Source: Phyllobacterium trifolii (GTDB lineage Bacteria > Pseudomonadota > Alphaproteobacteria > Rhizobiales > Rhizobiaceae). From it: a stretch of DNA of 64,000 nt. Shown one piece after another: positions 18,056 to 26,953 of this stretch. The stretch is from the NCBI RefSeq assembly GCF_014192095.1, contig NZ_JACHXN010000019.1:1-64000 (forward strand), read 5' to 3'. Each line of letters starts with the position of its first letter. Within the stretch, counting starts at the first letter, position 1. The notes under the pieces are model-generated. The model searched no databases and was not told the origin of the DNA. It saw only the letters and a program-made list of their open reading frames with translations. The position numbers were made by a program, and so were the translations under genes.

Positions 18056-18817
18056 ATGACTGCAATGTGGAACAAACCGCTTCCCGAGTCCAGTCCTCTT
18101 CCGCTGTGGTTTCAGATTGCGGAGCGTTTGCGTGATGCTATTGCCACAGGGATTTTCAAGCCGGGAGACGCATTGCCCTCCGAGACCCAGTTGAATGAGG
18201 TCTTCGGCATCAGCCGGTCAACTTCTCGCGCGGCCCTAGACAGACTTGAACAGGAAGGTCTGATTGTTCGCAAATCCGGCAAAGGCTCGATCGTCCTAAA
18301 CCCACGAATCGACCAGCCGGCCAACGAGATGCTCGGCTTTTCTGATGACATGCGGCGTCGCGGGTTCACGCCATCGCATGAAACGTTGTTCGCCGGCCGG
18401 GTTCGTGCCTCAGCAGAAGTTGCAGAGGCGCTTGGAGTAAAAGTAAACTCGTCAATTTATCAATCGCGGCGACTATTAAAGGCCGATGGAACCCCAATTG
18501 GCTTTGCCGTATCGTGGCTCTCCCCAAAATTCCTCCAGGATAAACCTCCCCCCTCCATAAGGACGCTCAACGAAGGCTCGTTATACGAATGGCTCCATCG
18601 CGAGTTTGGAGCAAAAGTTGTTCGCGCCTCAGAATACATCGAGGCAGCGGTTGTCCAGGCAGAAATGGCAGGTCATCTCCATGTGGCCCCAGGTGCTCCC
18701 GTGCTGATTATTCGCCGCAGTTCATTTGTCGAAGACCCGCAACCGATCGAGTATGTCATCCTGTATTTCCGGGCAGACCGGTATCGCTTTCAGCTTGAAT
18801 CGGGCGTAATTGTTTGA
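18056..18817 (+). CDS. GntR/HutC-family transcriptional regulator (UTRA domain)
   Basis: A 253-residue protein with an N-terminal winged helix: PLPLWFQIAERLRDAI, LPSETQLNEVFGISRSTSRA and KSGKGSIV are the usual landmarks. The C-terminal UTRA domain runs from about residue 95, ending YFRADRYRFQLESGV. It is divergent from the eight-gene ABC/kinase/amidase operon and is its likely local repressor. The inducer would be the imported compound or its phosphate. It resembles the regulator at 5588-6379 in layout but not closely enough to suggest a recent duplication. Confidence 0.88.
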   Translation: MTAMWNKPLPESSPLPLWFQIAERLRDAIATGIFKPGDALPSETQLNEVFGISRSTSRAALDRLEQEGLIVRKSGKGSIVLNPRIDQPANEMLGFSDDMRRRGFTPSHETLFAGRVRASAEVAEALGVKVNSSIYQSRRLLKADGTPIGFAVSWLSPKFLQDKPPPSIRTLNEGSLYEWLHREFGAKVVRASEYIEAAVVQAEMAGHLHVAPGAPVLIIRRSSFVEDPQPIEYVILYFRADRYRFQLESGVIV

Positions 18818-18904
18818 GACAGCTCTTGTTCGAGGTGTTTGCCAAATTGAAACCGCCCGAGGACAGCAAAGGCGACGAGTGCTCCCAACAAACCAATTGC
18901 AAGG

Positions 18905-19256
18905 GCAGGATTGGCCCAGTGTGTCGGAGGTTATATCGCTGTCGTACCAGTTGAGTTGCGTCTGCCCGTCGACATAGAAGCCGTTCTGGCCAAGCCAGGT
19001 CAGCGTGCCGCCAAAACCGTAGCCGTCGGTGTCGATGGAACCCTTGCCGAACAGGAGGAAACGTCGGTTGAAATCTCGCCAGACTGGAACGTCACGCCGC
19101 CCATCAGTGTACCGGACTGGTTTTCGTAGAGCTTGCCGTCAAGGCCCGACTGCAACCTCCAGGTGTTGTAATCATAGTCTGTCTGCGTGGTCGAGCGGTC
19201 AGGATCGACCCGCGAATGCGCGCCGTCGATGCGTGCCCATATGGCTCCCGCATCAA
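18905..19256 (-). pseudogene. Autotransporter beta-domain fragment (N-terminal part of the barrel)
   Basis: On the minus strand the reading GAIWARIDGAHSRVDPDRS and the following YDYNTWRLQSGLDGKLYE align with the same region of the giant autotransporter at 54.4-54.7 kb. A single-base deletion near the SSLFG motif shifts the frame. The second frame continues SIDTDGYGFGGTLTWLGQNG to WYDSDIT. The fragment has no start, no signal peptide and no C-terminus. It belongs to a different allele or paralogue, because the residues differ at many places. Confidence 0.75.
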
Positions 19257-19404
19257 TGGTGGTGCAACAACGCGACGATATTGATGACGATCTTTTCAAA
19301 GCCGCGGCAGACATTGCCGATACGTGGACGAACCTTTCAGTTTCAACCGCAAACAAATTGCGCTCTCTCCAGGGGTTGCCGCCGATAAAGTTTCCTGCTG
19401 GGAA

Positions 19405-19557
19405 CTAAGACCTAATTTGATCAAACTCTGCCCGCTCCAATCTGGCAAGCAGGATCCGAAATGCCTCATCCGTGGCAATGGGAAAGTGGCCTGACCTCAT
19501 TGCCTCCTGAAATTCGTAGTTCCCCATACCGCGCCTCAGCCATTGGGCGGTTGCCAT
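19405..19557 (-). CDS. Small hypothetical ORF
   Basis: A possible 50-residue protein beginning MATAQWLRRGMGNYEFQEAM and ending RAEFDQIRS. The composition is protein-like, with amphipathic helices, but no ribosome-binding site is evident. The same frame stays open upstream over the neighbouring zinc-ribbon gene on the other strand. I do not recognise it; it may be a fragment of a larger lost gene. Confidence 0.25.
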   Translation of the reverse strand: MATAQWLRRGMGNYEFQEAMRSGHFPIATDEAFRILLARLERAEFDQIRS

Positions 19558-19721
19558 TGAATTAGATTGCCATGATACCACTGGTCGCCCTACCCCGTTA
19601 TGGTTTGGAACACGCCGGGAGGAGGTTTGTTCCCCCCTTCCGCCACAATTGTCCACCGGTGGACATACGATTGTAGCAAGGAAAATTAAGCGTAAATTGG
19701 TTTGGACGATTGGGAGGTGAC

Positions 19722-19934
19722 GATGAACAAACGCCTCGACCACAGACTTGAATGCCCAAAGTGCGGAACGATCTATCTGCGCATCCCGGGCGAAGTGCAG
19801 GCCCACACTTTCAATGTAGCTCATGTGACAGAGTGCTAGGGAGATGGATGGATTTGGAAAGTGATTTCTTTGCCCAAGGTGGAGCCAGCGGCATCTTTGA
19901 ATTGCATGACGGCCAAATCATACGCAGGGAATGA
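19722..19934 (+). pseudogene. Frameshifted small zinc-ribbon protein gene
   Basis: A strong GGAGGTGACG site precedes ATG 19722. The first frame reads MNKRLDHRLECPKCGTIYLR and ends at TAG after about 38 residues. A shift near 19800 opens a second frame with CSSCDRVLGRWMDLESDFFA and ends HDGQIIRRE. Joined, the product is about 70 residues with CxxC-CxxC spacing of a zinc ribbon and an acidic tail, a complete small protein in layout. The split looks like a one-base lesion, although a recoding event cannot be excluded. Confidence 0.6.
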
Positions 19935-20099
19935 TCCTATGCGAATAGATTTCGATGACGATCAGATGATAGGCGGAACGACCCGCCTTACAACCTTTAC
20001 GGCGTCCTATTCTGTATCGGTATTGGCCTTGCCGGCGTAACTGGTTGGCTGGTTTATTTAGAACGCCTAGAGCCAATGTTTTTATGGAATCAATGAGCC

Positions 20100-20325
20100 T
20101 CAGAACTTCACCCTGAACCCCGCGGTGCCATTGGGACTGTAGCTGTCAGCAAAATTGGACAGGCTGGTGTTGATGGAAACCTCGCTGTAGAGCGAATATT
20201 TGTCGTCATTCCAGTTATAGCTGCCGCCAGCACCGGCACCGCCCCAGGTGCGGTCATTGGCCGTGGCGAAGTTCACGCCGGAGACATCGGTGTCGTTGCC
20301 ACCGAGGAACGAAACCGGTGGCAGC
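20100..20325 (-). pseudogene. Autotransporter beta-domain fragment (C-terminal end)
   Basis: The minus-strand frame reads [40 protein letters not shown] and ends GTAGFRVKF before the stop. This is a typical last part of an autotransporter barrel with terminal phenylalanine, and it aligns with the last 70 residues of the giant autotransporter here. Nothing upstream continues the domain. Relative to the fragment at 18.9-19.3 kb it lies on the wrong side, so the two cannot be one gene in its original order. Confidence 0.75.
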
Positions 20326-20963
20326 CCTGAGATTACGAGCGGTCTCCAAGCAGCGAGTGCTTATCTCGGGCGGTGCTGATCGATCGCTGCTGTCGCTATC
20401 TGCTTCGGGTCACGCATCAAACGCGAAAGAGAGAGGAGAACGAGACACACACATCACCGTAACTTGCCTCTTCCTCCTCCCAAGTAGGCTGACCGCAGAT
20501 CGGGGTAATGAGGGAAACTCGGTCAGTCCTCTCAGAATACACCCGATCCGGACCGCGATAAGCATGGCCATCCGGCTGTCCGCCTAAAGGCGTATCCCGA
20601 ATTTCCTTCTGGGCTCCTGGTAATCAATTCCTTTATCGCCGCATCCGCCGTCGCGGCTCCGAAAACCCGCCTCCCAGCGACATTCTTCACTGGAAATCGT
20701 AAAGCCATAAACAAGACGGGGCTTGCAATGACTATCGCCGAGCTCAAAAAAGTCCTATGAGGACAGCCGTCGCCACTTGTCCAGAGAAACGATAGCCGAG
20801 AAAATCAAGCTCCCTATGGCTTCGACGAAACATGTTCAACCTCCATTGCCTGTTGGACAGCTTCTATGCTTGGCTAAAACGACGCAATTACCTAATTCGT
20901 TGCAGCCGGGCATTTAACGAATCCGGCTGTGAACGTTTCGTCCTGGAGTTAGTCTGAAGTCTT
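20326..20963. other. Non-coding stretch between autotransporter debris and DUF21 gene
   Basis: About 640 bases with only short open frames of unlikely composition. I see no repeat, RNA gene or protein relic that I can name. Confidence 0.4.
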
Positions 20964-22238
20964 ATGTTTGAATTGCTGGTTCTCGGTTTTCTTATTCTCC
21001 TGAACGGAGTTTTCGCACTTTCTGAACTTGCGGTGGTCTCGGCACGTAAGGCTCGACTGGAGATGTTGCTCGATCGCGGTGTCGCGGGAGCAAGCGCGGC
21101 CATTGCGCTTTCGGAGAATCCCGGGAAGTTTTTATCAACGGTTCAAATCGGCATCACACTCGTCGGTATCATCGCGGGTGCGTTCTCCGGCGCAACACTT
21201 GGATCGCGCATGAGCGTATTCCTGGCTGGTGTCGGCGTGCGCGCCGATATCGCCGATGTGGCAGGTTATGCTCTCGTTATCGGCATCATCACCTATCTTT
21301 CGGTAATCATCGGCGAACTTGTTCCCAAACATCTGGCTTTGAAGAATCCGGAGCGTATTGCCTGCTTCATCGCCCGCCCCATGAACATCCTATCGCTCGT
21401 CGCTGCGCCGGCCGTCTGGAGCTTGGATGCGTCGACGCGCGGTGTGTTCAGGCTCCTTGGCATATCGACTGCTTCCGAAAGCGCCATCACCGACGAGGAA
21501 ATCCTGACGATCGTTGCCGAGGCGGGCAGCACCGGCGTAATCGAGGAGGCAGAACGCTCCATGATATCCGGTGTCATCAGGCTCGGCGATCGCAGCGTGC
21601 GCGCCGTCATGACACCGCGGACCGAGGTTGAGATGGTCGACGTTGGCGAAGATGCCGTCTCATTGAAACGTAAACTCATCGCAGCCAGCCATTCCTGTCT
21701 TCCGGCTTTTGACGGTGATCGCGACAACGTCGTCGGCGTCATAATGCTTCGGGATATGATCGAGCCGATGCTTGCATCCTCGGCGGTGGTCATCCGCGAC
21801 CACGTGCGGCACGCTCCGATCATTCCCGATACGATGGATGCGTTGGCGGCGCTCAAGGTCCTGCGGAACGCCGATGTGCCAATGGCCCTCGTTCATGACG
21901 AATATGGTCACTTTGAGGGACTTTTGACCCCCGGCGATATTCTTGACGCCATTGCAGGCGCGTTTCGCTCGGATGAGGATCAGTCAGAGAATGAGGCGGT
22001 GCTGCGGGACGACGGATCGTGGCTTCTTGCGGGTTGGATGCCGGTCGATGAAATGGCGGAGCTGCTTGGTCTCGACCTGCCGGAACACCGCCACTACGAG
22101 ACGGTAGCGGGCTTTGTGATCGATCACTTCGAAAGGATTCCCGCAACGGGAGAGGCAATAGAAATCGAGAAATGGCGGTTCGAGGTCGTCGACCTTGATC
22201 ATCGCCGTGTCGACAAAGTTTTGGCGTCACGTTTGTAA
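20964..22238 (+). CDS. DUF21/CBS-pair/CorC-HlyC domain membrane protein
   Basis: The 424-residue protein has an N-terminal DUF21 membrane domain with about four segments (first MFELLVLGFLILLNGVFALS; then ISTVQIGITLVGIIAGAFSG-like and GELVPKHLALKNPE). A CBS pair follows at about residues 205-335 (VMTPRTEVEMVD, PMALVHDEYGHFEGLLTPGD). A C-terminal CorC/HlyC transporter-associated domain has ETVAGFVIDHFERIPATGE. Known relatives (CNNM/CorC, often annotated hemolysin) take part in magnesium or cation efflux. The gene looks intact and stands alone among decaying genes. Confidence 0.9.
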   Translation: MFELLVLGFLILLNGVFALSELAVVSARKARLEMLLDRGVAGASAAIALSENPGKFLSTVQIGITLVGIIAGAFSGATLGSRMSVFLAGVGVRADIADVAGYALVIGIITYLSVIIGELVPKHLALKNPERIACFIARPMNILSLVAAPAVWSLDASTRGVFRLLGISTASESAITDEEILTIVAEAGSTGVIEEAERSMISGVIRLGDRSVRAVMTPRTEVEMVDVGEDAVSLKRKLIAASHSCLPAFDGDRDNVVGVIMLRDMIEPMLASSAVVIRDHVRHAPIIPDTMDALAALKVLRNADVPMALVHDEYGHFEGLLTPGDILDAIAGAFRSDEDQSENEAVLRDDGSWLLAGWMPVDEMAELLGLDLPEHRHYETVAGFVIDHFERIPATGEAIEIEKWRFEVVDLDHRRVDKVLASRL

Positions 22239-22429
22239 CCAGCAGAGCCTCGAGGAAAATCCAACAAGGAGGAGGAAGCGCATTGCCGCCGTAGGGTGTC
22301 GATCACTGCGCAGCGGTGGGACTAGCGAGCCATTGCAGGTCTTCAGGATGTCAACGGCGGCAACAGTTCATCAATCCTGCGGCTGGGCGATCACTACCAG
22401 CAAAGCAGCCGATCTCACCTAGATTTCTC

Positions 22430-22725
22430 CATCCACCATTGACGGCACTCGATCCCAGTCAATATGCAGTCTCATTCGACGCCAAGAACAGGGCGGCCTG
22501 CGCGATATCGCTGGCCCTGCCGATCCGACCGATTGGGATCTGCTGCTTTGCCTGTTGGCTTACATGTTGAACTTGCCGAACACTCAGGCAGGCGCTTGAC
22601 AGAATACCATTGCCAATATGTCGGGGAGCGAAGGCGCTAACGCGAATACCTCGGGGTTGTGGTTCACTGGTCAAGGTCCGCGCTATCCACGGGATTGCCG
22701 CCCCTTGTGTCGAGTCTTCCCATTG
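22430..22725 (-). pseudogene. C-terminal relic of a short-chain dehydrogenase/reductase
   Basis: The minus-strand frame reads GAAIPWIARTLTSEPQPRGI, then RVSAFAPRHIGNG, and later RIGRASDIAQAALFLASNETAY, the standard C-terminal third of an SDR. A TGA at 22459 follows, after which the frame goes on LGSSAVNGGW, as the usual end would. The nucleotide-binding half and the active-site YxxxK are missing. Confidence 0.65.
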
Positions 22726-22904
22726 CAGTTCTCGCTTCGCCTTGGTCTAACTGTACACGAGACTATACAAGTGTCACGATCGTCGAACACCTTATACGAA
22801 GATATAGCAGCTGGAGTTCTTGAAAAGCCCAGGAAAGGTGCCTATCAGCCCTGACGCGCTCAAAAACTCGACAATTTCCCCATCGCGGACGTCATCTTCC
22901 GCCT

Positions 22905-23232
22905 GCCCAGCCTGGTCGCGACGACGTGGCGCGGGTAGCTGGGGGACGATGAGGCCGCCGGCGTCATGAACGGCCGAGGTCACGCTCCTCCAGCCGGCGA
23001 TCTGCGCGTCCGACCAGAGGCCTGGAGTGTCGGGGTAGCCAACGCCCTGCGGCGTCACCGAGGTCGCCTCTGTGATGATCAGGCCGGCGCTTGCCCGCTG
23101 GACATAGTGTTTCACGTTGATGGGCCCGGGACTGCGCTCGTTGAAATTGCGCGTCCGTGTCAGTGATGCCATGACGATCCGGTTCTTTAGCTGCAGGTCG
23201 CCGATCTGGACGGGGTCGAAGAGAGTGGCCAT
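22905..23232 (-). pseudogene. Truncated Old Yellow Enzyme-family reductase
   Basis: ATG 23232 follows GGAAGG and begins MATLFDPVQIGDLQLKNRIV, then MASLTRTRNF and ITEATSVTPQGVGYPDTPGL, matching the first third of NemA/OYE flavin reductases. After VPQL the homology stops within a few residues. About 105 of the usual 360 residues remain, so most of the barrel and the substrate-binding His/Asn pair are lost. The frame stays open to 22792 with unrelated residues. Confidence 0.7.
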
Positions 23233-23294
23233 TGGTTTGCCTTCCATATCTATGGTAGAGCGGGGCGCCAGGAGCGGCGGCGCGGTCACAGCAA

Positions 23295-24263
23295 TCACGT
23301 GGTGAGGATGATCTTGCCTACATGTTCGCCTGCTTCGAGCCTGGCATGCGCCTGAGCAGCTTGCTTGAGCGGGAACGTCCGGTCGATGATGCAATCGATT
23401 TTCCCCACCTCGACCATCGGCCAAACATGATGCTCGACCTGTACCGCGAGGCGCGCTTTCTCTTCCGGGCTACGAGACCGGAGAGTGGAACCTGTGATGA
23501 TCAGACGCTTCTGCATCAGATCTGGAAGTGACAGCTCCACCTTTGCGCCAGCTTGAAAGGCGATCTGCACCAGACGGCCCATTGGCCTGAGGGCGCGGAG
23601 GTTCCTTTCAAAATAGGAGCCGCCGACCATATCGAGGACGACATCGACGCCGCCGTATGCACCTGCGACATCTACGAAGTCATCAGCAGTCGCGTCCAGC
23701 TATGTCGGCTCCCAGACTTAGCGCCTGGATTACCTTCCGGGGCCCCCGTCCGGTCGCTATCACACGAGCTCCAATAGCCTTCGCCATCTGAATCGCCATC
23801 ACGCCGATACCCGAGGTCGCTCCATGGATCATAAAGGTCTCGTTACGCTTCAACATTCCATGCTCGATGACGTTCGCGTACACCGTAAGGGCCGCCTCCG
23901 GAAGAGAACAAGCCTGCAAGAAATCAAGCCCCCGTGGTACAGGGAGAGTGAGACCCTGATCTGCGATAGCATATTCAGCGTATCCGCCGCCGCCCAGCAA
24001 AGCCGCGACCCGGTCGCCAACCTTCCATCTGCTCACCGCGGTGCCCACTGCCGCGATCTCTCCCGACACCTCTAGGCCGAGCGTTTTTGAAGCACCTGGC
24101 GGCGGTGGGTACAGGCCAACGCGCTGGAAGACATCAGGTCGGTTAACACCCGCCGCGCGGACTTTGATCAGCACTTCTCCTGACTGGGGTCCGGGACTGG
24201 TACCTTGACAAGCACCAACGCCCCGGCAGGCCCAGTGCCACCCGCGACCGCGACGGCTTTCAT
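23295..24263 (-). pseudogene. Frameshifted quinone oxidoreductase (zinc-independent MDR, PIG3-like)
   Basis: Three frames together give a near full-length medium-chain reductase of about 322 residues. MKAVAVAGGTGPAGALVLVK starts at 24263. A shift near 24180 leads to GEVLIKVRAAGVNRPDVFQR and the cofactor region FMIHGATSGIGVMAIQMAKA. A one-base deletion near 23684 leads to the last third with VDVVLDMVGGSYFERNL and the end HARLEAGEHVGKIILTT. Relatives reduce quinones with NADPH. Two independent lesions argue that it is non-functional. Confidence 0.8.
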
Positions 24264-24331
24264 CGAAGTTGATGATATCATGGGCTCATTACCCTTCTTG
24301 CTTGACCAAAATTCGTCATTCGAAACAAGTT

Positions 24332-25225
24332 TCAAAGGTGTTGCCTGAACCAGGCGATTGACGCCTGTGCCCCTTTTTCAGCCTCGCCAAGGTACTGGTC
24401 GTAGTGGCCGCCCTTCGTGATGATGAGCCTCTTTGGTTCGAGGGCGCGCTCGTATGCCCGCAGAGCTACGTCGGTCGCGGCCGTGTGGTCACGCTCGGCT
24501 ACCAGCATCAGGAGCGGCGTTGGAGAGACCCTTTCGATCCATTCGCCGGGAGAGTACATCCGGGTCCAGCGAGTTGAGCGGACTGTGACCTTATTCTCCC
24601 ATATGCCCTCCGGCAGAGGCTGGAGATAGAATTTTACCGCATCAGCGTCGTAATACGAGGAGTTCTGTGTCGCCTCCTCGCTTACTATCGCCTGCGTCGC
24701 CGGAGGCTCCCCGCGAAGCTGCGCGCGTTCGTCAGCCGCAAACAGAGCCTCCAATGCCGCGACCTTTTGCGGGGCCACGCGCCGCAACCCCGTGGCGTAT
24801 CCGTCTATCGTGGGTCCTTGCGACACAACTGCCTTCAGCCTCCGGTCGGTGGCACCCAAGACGATTGCGTGGCCGCCAGCAAAGCTCGTGCCCCAGACGC
24901 CGATCCTCGCCTCGTCCACTTCGGGCCGGTCCTGAAGGTATGAGATTGCGCGCCGCCAGTCCGTGATCTGCTGCCAAGGATTCACGTCCTGTCGGGGTTC
25001 CCCGCCGCTGTCTCCGAACCCGCGGTGATCATGAAGAAGGACCGCGAAGCCCGCTTCCGCAAAAGCTACTGCGGTCTGTTCTAGCCCATGGTATTTGGTG
25101 CCCGCATAGCCGTGGGCCATGGTGATGCCCGGTGCCTTTCCATCTGACCGCTTGGGTAGGAATAGCCATGCTGCCAGTTCTATCCCTCCCTCTGCCGGAA
25201 AGGTGACGTCGTACTTCGTGAACAT
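24332..25225 (-). CDS. Alpha/beta hydrolase (dienelactone hydrolase/acyl-peptidase-like)
   Basis: A 297-residue alpha/beta hydrolase. HGYAGTKYHGLEQ gives the oxyanion region and LLHDHRGFGDSGG a typical strand-loop. The nucleophile elbow GTSFAGG has S114, an acid lies in LVAERDHTAATD, and the catalytic histidine is in KGGHYDQYL near the end. No signal peptide is present. It lies downstream of the enoyl-CoA hydratase gene on the same strand with a 12-base gap, so they are probably co-transcribed. The substrate is not evident. Confidence 0.85.
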   Translation of the reverse strand: MFTKYDVTFPAEGGIELAAWLFLPKRSDGKAPGITMAHGYAGTKYHGLEQTAVAFAEAGFAVLLHDHRGFGDSGGEPRQDVNPWQQITDWRRAISYLQDRPEVDEARIGVWGTSFAGGHAIVLGATDRRLKAVVSQGPTIDGYATGLRRVAPQKVAALEALFAADERAQLRGEPPATQAIVSEEATQNSSYYDADAVKFYLQPLPEGIWENKVTVRSTRWTRMYSPGEWIERVSPTPLLMLVAERDHTAATDVALRAYERALEPKRLIITKGGHYDQYLGEAEKGAQASIAWFRQHL

Positions 25226-25237
25226 GGATGCTGCTCC

Positions 25238-26062
25238 TCAATGATTGCCAAGAACGCGGATGATGCCCTCTATGGAGAACTCGGCATCGCGGGTCTGAAG
25301 TCCAGCCTGCATGGCGGCACGGACCCTCGCCTGTGTTTCGGGGCGCGCCACGCCCAGACCGAACAGGTCTGAGTCCTTGCGGTATGCTTCAGCGCTACCA
25401 AGCGTGATGGCGTTGCAGCTTTCCCGGATGTCGTTGATCCCCTCGACGGGAAAGCTCGCGATCCGCTGCGCAAGGGTGGACACGAAGCCTGCGAGCTCTG
25501 CTTTCGGAAGCGAGCGGTTGATCCAGCCATATCGTTCAGCAAGGTCGGCGCTATAATCCTGCGCTCCGAGCATAGCCTCCAGGGCGCGGCCGCGCCCCAT
25601 CAAACGAGAGAGGTGCTGGACCGCCCCGGCCCCTGGGATCAACCCGAAGGCCGCTTCGATTTGGGAGAAGACTGCCGTCTCCTTCGCTGCGAAGCGCATA
25701 TCGCATGCGAGGATGAATTCGCTGCCTGCTCCGCGGACGCGGCCTTCGATCTGCGCGATTGTAACGAACTTCGCTTCACTCATGTAGCGGAACAGGAGAC
25801 CTATGGACGCGTCGCCCGCAAGCTTTGCCGCTGCCTCGCGGTATTCTCGGACCTTCGTCATGTCCACGTGGGGGATGAAGTAGTCGCGATCGGCACTTGA
25901 GAACACCACGACACGACAGTCTGAGTTCTCTGCATATTCGATCAACCTGACCAATTCGGAAATGAATTCCGGCCCGATCAGGTTGATGGGAGGGGCATCG
26001 ATGACGGCGTGGGCGACGCGGTTGGTGTGCGTAACGTGCAAGGTGGTAAATGACGTGCTCAT
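25238..26062 (-). CDS. Enoyl-CoA hydratase/isomerase-family protein
   Basis: A 274-residue crotonase-fold protein. The oxyanion-hole segments are FSSADRDYFIPHVDMT and, later, IEGRVRGAGSEFILACDMRF, where the crotonase loop keeps the RGAG-EF pattern. The second catalytic glutamate may lie in FSQIEAAFGLIPGAGA. I placed the start at 26062 (MSTSFTTLHV), since the longer open frame to 26200 has no family match upstream. It precedes the alpha/beta hydrolase gene, suggesting a joint role in ring-fission or fatty-acid-type breakdown. Confidence 0.82.
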   Translation of the reverse strand: MSTSFTTLHVTHTNRVAHAVIDAPPINLIGPEFISELVRLIEYAENSDCRVVVFSSADRDYFIPHVDMTKVREYREAAAKLAGDASIGLLFRYMSEAKFVTIAQIEGRVRGAGSEFILACDMRFAAKETAVFSQIEAAFGLIPGAGAVQHLSRLMGRGRALEAMLGAQDYSADLAERYGWINRSLPKAELAGFVSTLAQRIASFPVEGINDIRESCNAITLGSAEAYRKDSDLFGLGVARPETQARVRAAMQAGLQTRDAEFSIEGIIRVLGNH

Positions 26063-26260
26063 CTCTCGACCTATGGTTTTGATATTGCCCCGATCGACGG
26101 TTGCGTGGCTCGATGATCGCAGGGCGTCGAAGGTTACGGGCGGGCTGTAATCCGTTGGAATCCCGGTGCCCGGCTGACCGCCGGGACCCGATTCTGGCAT
26201 AGGATGCAGTGCGCGTCCTCAATCCGTGGAAGGCGCACGCACGCGGAGTTTGCGGGCAGC

Positions 26261-26611
26261 TCAGCTGCCCCGAATCGCGCGGCGAACCTCGCTGGCAAAG
26301 CCCTTGATGGTGAAGTCCTCGGGAATCTGGTCAATTAGAATGAGGTCCGAAATCGCGTTCTTCAGGCGGAGCGGCAGGATCGCTTGATATGCAGGGGAAT
26401 TGTACCAGGACGTCGCGGCATCGCGGCTGGGGAATTCCATCAACACGACCGAGCCCGGCCAAGCGCCCTCCACGACGTCGGCAGAGCCCTGGGCCAGCCA
26501 CCTGCCGCCGAAAGGTGCGACCGTTGCTTCGACCTGTTCGAGGTAGGTCAGTCCCGCGTCGTTCGGAATGTCGCCGGGAATGCGCAGATGATTGATGAGA
26601 TAGGTCTTCAT
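26261..26611 (-). CDS. DUF1330-family protein
   Basis: A 116-residue ferredoxin-like alpha/beta protein with YLINHLRIPGD, VAPFGGRWLAQG and the typical WPGSVVLMEFPSRDAATSWY segment followed by YQAILPLR. DUF1330 proteins are small dimeric cytoplasmic proteins of unknown reaction. It is 200 bases upstream of the hydratase gene on the same strand and may be in the same transcript. Confidence 0.85.
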   Translation of the reverse strand: MKTYLINHLRIPGDIPNDAGLTYLEQVEATVAPFGGRWLAQGSADVVEGAWPGSVVLMEFPSRDAATSWYNSPAYQAILPLRLKNAISDLILIDQIPEDFTIKGFASEVRRAIRGS

Positions 26612-26953
26612 GATAATGCTCCTTGTGTGGTTGGGGGGAAGAATCGCTCGTCCTAGATCAGTGAGGCGAGCTGTGCCTTCTCATAAGGCTGAGTTCGGCG
26701 AGCCGAGGACGATGATGACAGACAAACGCGATAGGCGGCCGTTGAAGCAACTGCAGGGCCTTTCCCATGACGGGCGAGAACTCGATGAAATCGATATCGT
26801 GTTTCAACTTCGGGATGCGCGTTACGCAAGTCAGAAGTGATCGCGGCTTGCACCTCGGTTGGCTACCACGTCCGCTAATCGAGCTTTTGAGCCACGAAGT
26901 CTCTCGTAACACGTGCGCAATTCCTCTACGGTTATATCGCTTCCGCAATTTGC
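26612..26953. other. Intergenic region, nothing recognised
   Basis: About 340 bases between the DUF1330 and AraC genes. Open frames on both strands are short and give no family resemblance. Confidence 0.4.
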
